64,000 nt of DNA from Flaccisagitta enflata (taxonomy: Eukaryota; Chaetognatha; Sagittoidea; Aphragmophora): assembly GCA_965153355.1 (NCBI GenBank), contig OZ231126.1, forward strand, positions 6,882,001 through 6,946,000. Reading direction: 5' to 3'. Below are positions 50,691-64,000 of this stretch, piece by piece; position 1 is the stretch's first letter, and each line of letters begins with the position of its first letter. Position numbers and translations under genes: made by a program. A model generated the notes under the pieces. It saw nothing but the letters and a program-made list of their open reading frames with translations, did no database searches and was not told the origin of the DNA.

Positions 50691-51370
50691 CCATACAATT
50701 GGACATGGAAAGAGACAGATACTGGGATTAAGACACTCGGGGAAAAATCAATAAGCGTGCAGGCATAAGGGCCCCCTTGGTGTTCTATGTTCCTAAGGTG
50801 TATACATGCGGAGAGCATCTGAAGAAAACAGCAGTCAATACTTCCAAACCGAGAAACCTGGGTTTATCGAAGACAATTCTGTTATCAACCAGAAATTTCT
50901 TCTTCCGAAGTTTATAATAAGATACTTGATCGTCAAAAAATATTTTAGGAAGATTTGCGCAAATTTCCACACAAATCTCCAGACAATGCATACATAACGT
51001 CGGCCAATCAATGAATTTGACGAATCAGAGCACTTGCTGGATGAAACCTCTTCCTCACGACACTTATTTCAAGCGTCAGCTGAACAGAAATTGGCATGGT
51101 CCCTTCTTATTAGGCTCACTCGGCACTCCCCCTTCGCTCACTATGATGACGCTATATTGAAAGGGGCATCGGGAGCCTAAGCTTACATGCCCGCAGTCGG
51201 ACGCTCAGGCTAGAATTAAGTAAATGAAAGAAAAAATAGTGTTTATCTATCAAGATATCTAGGTATATAAAACAATTGAAGTCTGACACTGGGACCTGAT
51301 GCCCCGCTTATTTGCAGCATGCGGATTGTTACAACCTCACTTTTGATTGGCAATTTTTGGACATGATCAT
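50691..51370. other. Unassigned intergenic sequence
   Basis: No gene or repeat recognised. Confidence 0.5.
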
Positions 51371-51374
51371 GATA

Positions 51375-51615
51375 AAGATGATGACGCTGTTAAAAAAGAG
51401 GACGATGAAAACGATGAAAACGATGATTAAAACGACAGTGATGAAGACAGCAAAGATGAAGACGACGCCGATGATGACGATGAAGACGACGCCGATGATG
51501 ACGATGAAGACGACGCCGATGATGACGATGAAGACGACGCCGATGATGACGATGAAGACGACGACGATGAAGACGATGAAGATGACGGTGTTGAAGATGA
51601 CGGTGATGAAGACAA
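51375..51615. repeat. 24-bp GACGATGAAGACGACGCCGATGAT repeat (positions 51455-51560) in a GAT-rich tract
   Basis: In one plus frame it reads as an Asp/Glu-rich stretch that continues, without an ATG, into a hydrophobic segment FFVGISFALLISFWCMF and a stop near 51825. This may be an exon, but evidence is weak. Confidence 0.75.
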
Positions 51616-51828
51616 CCGTGGTAATTTTTTTGTGGGGATAAGTTTTGCATTACTTATCAGTTTTTGGTGTATGTTTGAATGTGAAAGTAAAGCTCGTAGT
51701 ACTTCCTTTTGTCGCAGAACTTCAGCATCATCATTACATCCTCCAAACCTGGCATTGAATAAGTTGCGAAATTCACATCAAAGCTCAAAGACCATCGTTC
51801 TTCAAAATTCACTGATGGTTAGATAGAC

Positions 51829-51898
51829 AATGTCTGTGTGCGTGTGTGCATGTGCGTGTGTGTGTGTGCGCGCATGCATGTGTGTGTGTGTGCGCGCA
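51829..51898. repeat. (GT)n-like degenerate tract
   Basis: Alternating GTGTGT with CGCGCATG interruptions. Confidence 0.85.
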
Positions 51899-52137
51899 CA
51901 GAGGAGACTTCGATTGTTTTACCTTCAGTAAAAAGACAAGCACTCAGACATGAAGCGGCCTAGGCTGGTTTAACACTCCAATATTTTATCATCAGGACGG
52001 CATTTGTATTTCATGGAGACAACTGCAATATGATATCATCATGCGGAGCTTCCAACTCCTTCTACCAAGATGAACGCAAATGGTGTGTGTAAAAGAGACA
52101 TAGATTGACTGACAGACATGCGGATTGGAAAACATAT

Positions 52138-52138
<1 letters not shown>

Positions 52139-52216
<78 letters not shown>
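52139..52216. repeat. (CA)n microsatellite
   Basis: Pure CA. Confidence 0.97.
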
Positions 52217-52218
<2 letters not shown>

Positions 52219-52480
52219 TACACAGGTACAGGCCGTGCAGCATCTGAAACAAAGTTAATTTTGCGGCTCTCTACAACGTGTGCGCTTCATCGGATGGGTC
52301 TTTACATCGTTATCTGCGTCACACATGTTGGATGAATAATGGAGCTCCGCATTTTTATACTCTGTTCATAATATGATTTTGTATGGATTGAGGGGGTAGA
52401 TAAGGGTAATTTGGAAGCATACAGGGGGCGTCGTAAGACATTCATGAATTCGATTGGAGAATGATTGGATTGATAGAGTA

Positions 52481-53140
52481 CCTTCCGAGCAAACCCGGCT
52501 AAAACTGGAGGATTAACTTTTGTTACTTTAATTTCATTTTTCAAACTTCACTTTTTTGATTTAACTTAATCAAAAGATACTTAATTCCTTGAACATATTA
52601 TGCTGTCAAAAAAAATAACTCGTGAAATCAAAGTGTTAGAAGACATCAATATAGAGTGTTTTAACCCGGACCATTAAATTCAGCTGAAAATTTTACCTAT
52701 TGTAGATTACAAGAACAGCTTAGTCAAACAATTATTTCAGGTTTTATGGCCATTTAAAGTTTTTAAGGACAATTGTCTTAAATTTTTTTGAGACAAATGT
52801 CCTTAAAATCTTGAAATAACTGTAAAACCTAAACTAATAGTTTGATTGAACTGTTCTTGTAGTCTAAGATAGGTAAAATTTTCTGCTGAATCTAATGGTC
52901 TGAGTTAGAACACTCCATATTGATGTCTTCATGCACTTTGATTTCACGAGTTATTCTTTTTAACAGCAAAATATGTTCAAGGAATCAAGTATCTTTTAAT
53001 TAGGTTTGATACAAAAAATGAAGCTTGGGAAATAAAATTAAAGTAACAAAAATTAATCCTCCAATCTTCCAGTTTTTCCTCGGGTTTAATTAATCCTCCA
53101 ATCTTCCAGTTTTTCTTCGGGTTTGCTCGGAAGGTACTGT
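52481..53140. repeat. 660-bp imperfect palindrome
   Basis: Left arm begins GTACCTTCCGAGCAAACCCG; right arm ends CGGGTTTGCTCGGAAGGTAC. Arms match along about 300 bases each; the centre is near 52785, where TTAAGGACAATTGTCTTAAA faces GAGACAAATGTCCTTAAAA. The right arm has a short internal duplication (53056-53120). No coding frame. Confidence 0.88.
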
Positions 53141-53885
53141 ATGAATTGTAAGAGTTGCGTAGTGGTGTACCTCAATTTTTATTCAGGGCTAGATTAGGGA
53201 ATCTGGGTATAACCTTGTGAATGAAAAGAGTTGATCACTTATTGATAATCTACAAGCCGTCACTTGGCAGATATACGTTCTGCACAAGTGCATTGAGATG
53301 AATTGTAGTTATTGAAGTTCCGTCTGTCGTTTTAAACTGATAGTCCAAGACCTGCACTGAAACCTGAAAGGTCAAGTAGCGTCATTTGTTCTTTGCTTTA
53401 CAATTGTTTTTTTTCCATGTTCTGTTTTGTGTAGTTACGTATGTCTGTGTTTGTTTGCGTGGTGTGCATTAGTTAAGTATGCCTTGCCTCTTTATTGCCC
53501 TCGTTGAAATGAATTTTCTGTGAAGAAATACAAATGAAATACTGATCAGTAATGTCTCCCATGATCAATTGCAAAATGCTCGATGTCAGCGCTACTGTAA
53601 CACCACATGGGCGTCGGATATAGACAGAAACAGTGAAACTGTAGCTTCGGGGAGAGCATATATAATCAGTGAGTTTTTGTGGCTTTTTAGCATCAAGATA
53701 GATAGATAGAAAAAAAATCCCAGACTTTGCCAATTTTGCGTCAGATTCAGTCGGAATACGGTATGGCCAAAAATAGGGTACAGGACAATTTCTCGTGTTT
53801 TGAAACCAGTTTGGGAATTGGAGACTCGTCATCTCAGATGCCGAATAACTGAGAAGTGGAGAAACAAGCGAGAACAACAGGGATT
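53141..53885. other. Unassigned intergenic sequence
   Basis: No gene or repeat recognised. The missing CUB exon was sought here and not found. Confidence 0.45.
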
Positions 53886-54204
53886 GCAACAAGGCTGGAT
53901 ACGCGGCTACCCTAGTCGCGCACGGGTGGCCAGGATCAGTGACAGAAAAGGTCGCTGAGGCATTTGGGCAGGAGCAGTGACAGAAAAGGTCACTGAGCCA
54001 TTTGGGCAGGAGCAGTGACAGAAAAGGTCACTGAGCCATTTGGGCAGGAGCAGTGACAGAAAAGGTCACTGAGCCATTTGGGCAGGAGCAGTGAGCACAA
54101 AACGCTTAAAAACACAAAAAAGTAAAAAGGGTACCGACCGACCAACCAACCGAACAACGGAAGGACAAGGCAGGGTAAAGAGTCGCGTAGCACGCGATTA
54201 AAAA
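53886..54204 (-). mobile_element. Hairpin-headed element with internal 38-bp tandem repeat
   Basis: Read on minus: TAATCGCGTGCTACGCGACT head; four copies of a block with CTGCTCCTGCCCAAATGGCT and CAGTGACC; distal CGTGCGCGACTAGGGTAGCC; end GCGTATCCAGCCTTGTT. Confidence 0.88.
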
Positions 54205-54960
54205 TGTAACACCTGTCGCACAATTTTTGATAATGCCACAATAAAAGTCAAGTCATTAATTGCATCACAAGTATGGTTCTAGTTAGCCCAACAGGGCGAA
54301 ATTTTAACGTGAAGGATATATTTTAGGTAAAAAAAAAACGGAATGTTAAAGGTCCTTTGGGTGTTTTTTGGGCAGATTCAAGAACAAAGAACAAAGAACA
54401 AAGAACAAAGAACAAAGAACAAAGAAACGAACTAACCCTCTGACTGACATGCGAATAGAAGGCAAATACGGAACAATGAGAAAAATAATCGATCCAAACG
54501 GGTGAATTTAAATTTCCTATTGAAGTTTACTTCACCGATATCACAATAAATGGCTTGTTCTTAGTCATACCATTCATATTCATATTCATGAAATCTTCAA
54601 GTAATTTTCATAACATAAAAAACCCAAACGTGTAGCAAGGCCGTACTCCATTGACCGACAGACCGACCGGGTTTTTTTTTATGTTCTCTTTTAGTTCCTT
54701 CATTTCGTACATAATTTTCTAGGGAACCATAACAGCTGGAAATTGATGTCTTAGGCCAGGCTAAATTCATTTATTAATTCCTTTAATCTTCCATTTTTTT
54801 TTATGGTTAATTCATCATCTTTTTAAATTCAATAAATTGTCTTATCATTTCAAGCGGGCGATAATCTGGCTGATTTCAAACGTGCTTTCGATTACTCATT
54901 CAATTACTCATTAATTAACTCATTAATTCATTAATTGATTACATGATTTATTCATTCTGT
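54205..54960. other. Unassigned sequence upstream of the CUB exon
   Basis: ACAAAGA hexamer-like repeats (54372-54425), a hairpin-element fragment at 54633-54672, and ATTAATTCATTAATT reiterations at 54900-54955. Confidence 0.5.
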
Positions 54961-54965
54961 TTCAG

Positions 54966-64000
<9,035 letters not shown>

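Noticed and set aside
51430-51825. Asp-rich frame running into a hydrophobic segment on the plus strand
   Set aside because: No ATG and no convincing partner exon; the acidic part is a GAT-rich 24-bp repeat. Kept only as a remark.

Overview
This window is intron-rich, repeat-saturated DNA from an animal, most likely an invertebrate. The evidence is spliced genes with GT-AG introns and animal protein families: a secreted GH18 chitinase with a CBM14 chitin-binding tail, a tetraspanin, an SLC47-type MATE transporter, and a CUB-LDLa-transmembrane receptor. A short TTAGGG-type telomere-like tract argues mildly against an arthropod. I cannot name the species. There are no prokaryotic features. Nearly all long open frames are translations of simple repeats.

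Layout. 1-18.2 kb: complete chitinase gene on the minus strand, ten coding exons (18214 down to 1252), 487 codons plus stop, all splice phases compatible. 18.2-31.4 kb: intergenic, with microsatellites, a 40-bp satellite, hairpin-headed elements, foldback elements and a Tc1/mariner remnant. 31.4-35.4 kb: complete tetraspanin gene on the plus strand, five exons, 250 aa. 35.4-40.1 kb: intergenic, with degenerate transposons. 40.2-48.2 kb: MATE transporter on the minus strand, nine exons seen, 5' end not found. 48.2-55 kb: microsatellites, hairpin-headed elements and a 660-bp palindrome. 55-64 kb: CUB-LDLa-TM receptor on the plus strand, 5' part missing, with two phase-compatible 3' ends; one is a 275-codon acidic then Gly-rich tail open to the window edge. 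The four genes show no obvious common pathway.

The main discovery is a shared pattern. All four genes carry tandem duplications that straddle a splice junction: the edge of an exon plus its adjacent splice site is copied repeatedly into the neighbouring intron. I count about eleven cases. They range from one decayed copy to about 25 copies of 74 bp (chitinase exon 10 acceptor). Two have coding consequences: a 63-nt phase-symmetric cassette beside the LDLa exon, and a 48-bp in-frame multi-donor array at the end of the chitinase catalytic domain.

Two interspersed element families also look unusual. One is a family of about 0.1-0.4 kb with a 5' hairpin whose arm sequence differs between subfamilies but is usually matched by a complementary motif near the 3' end. 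The other is a family of foldback elements whose ends carry stacked hairpins (GGCCCC-GAA-GGGG, then CCTGT...ACAGG or CCTATG...CATAGG).
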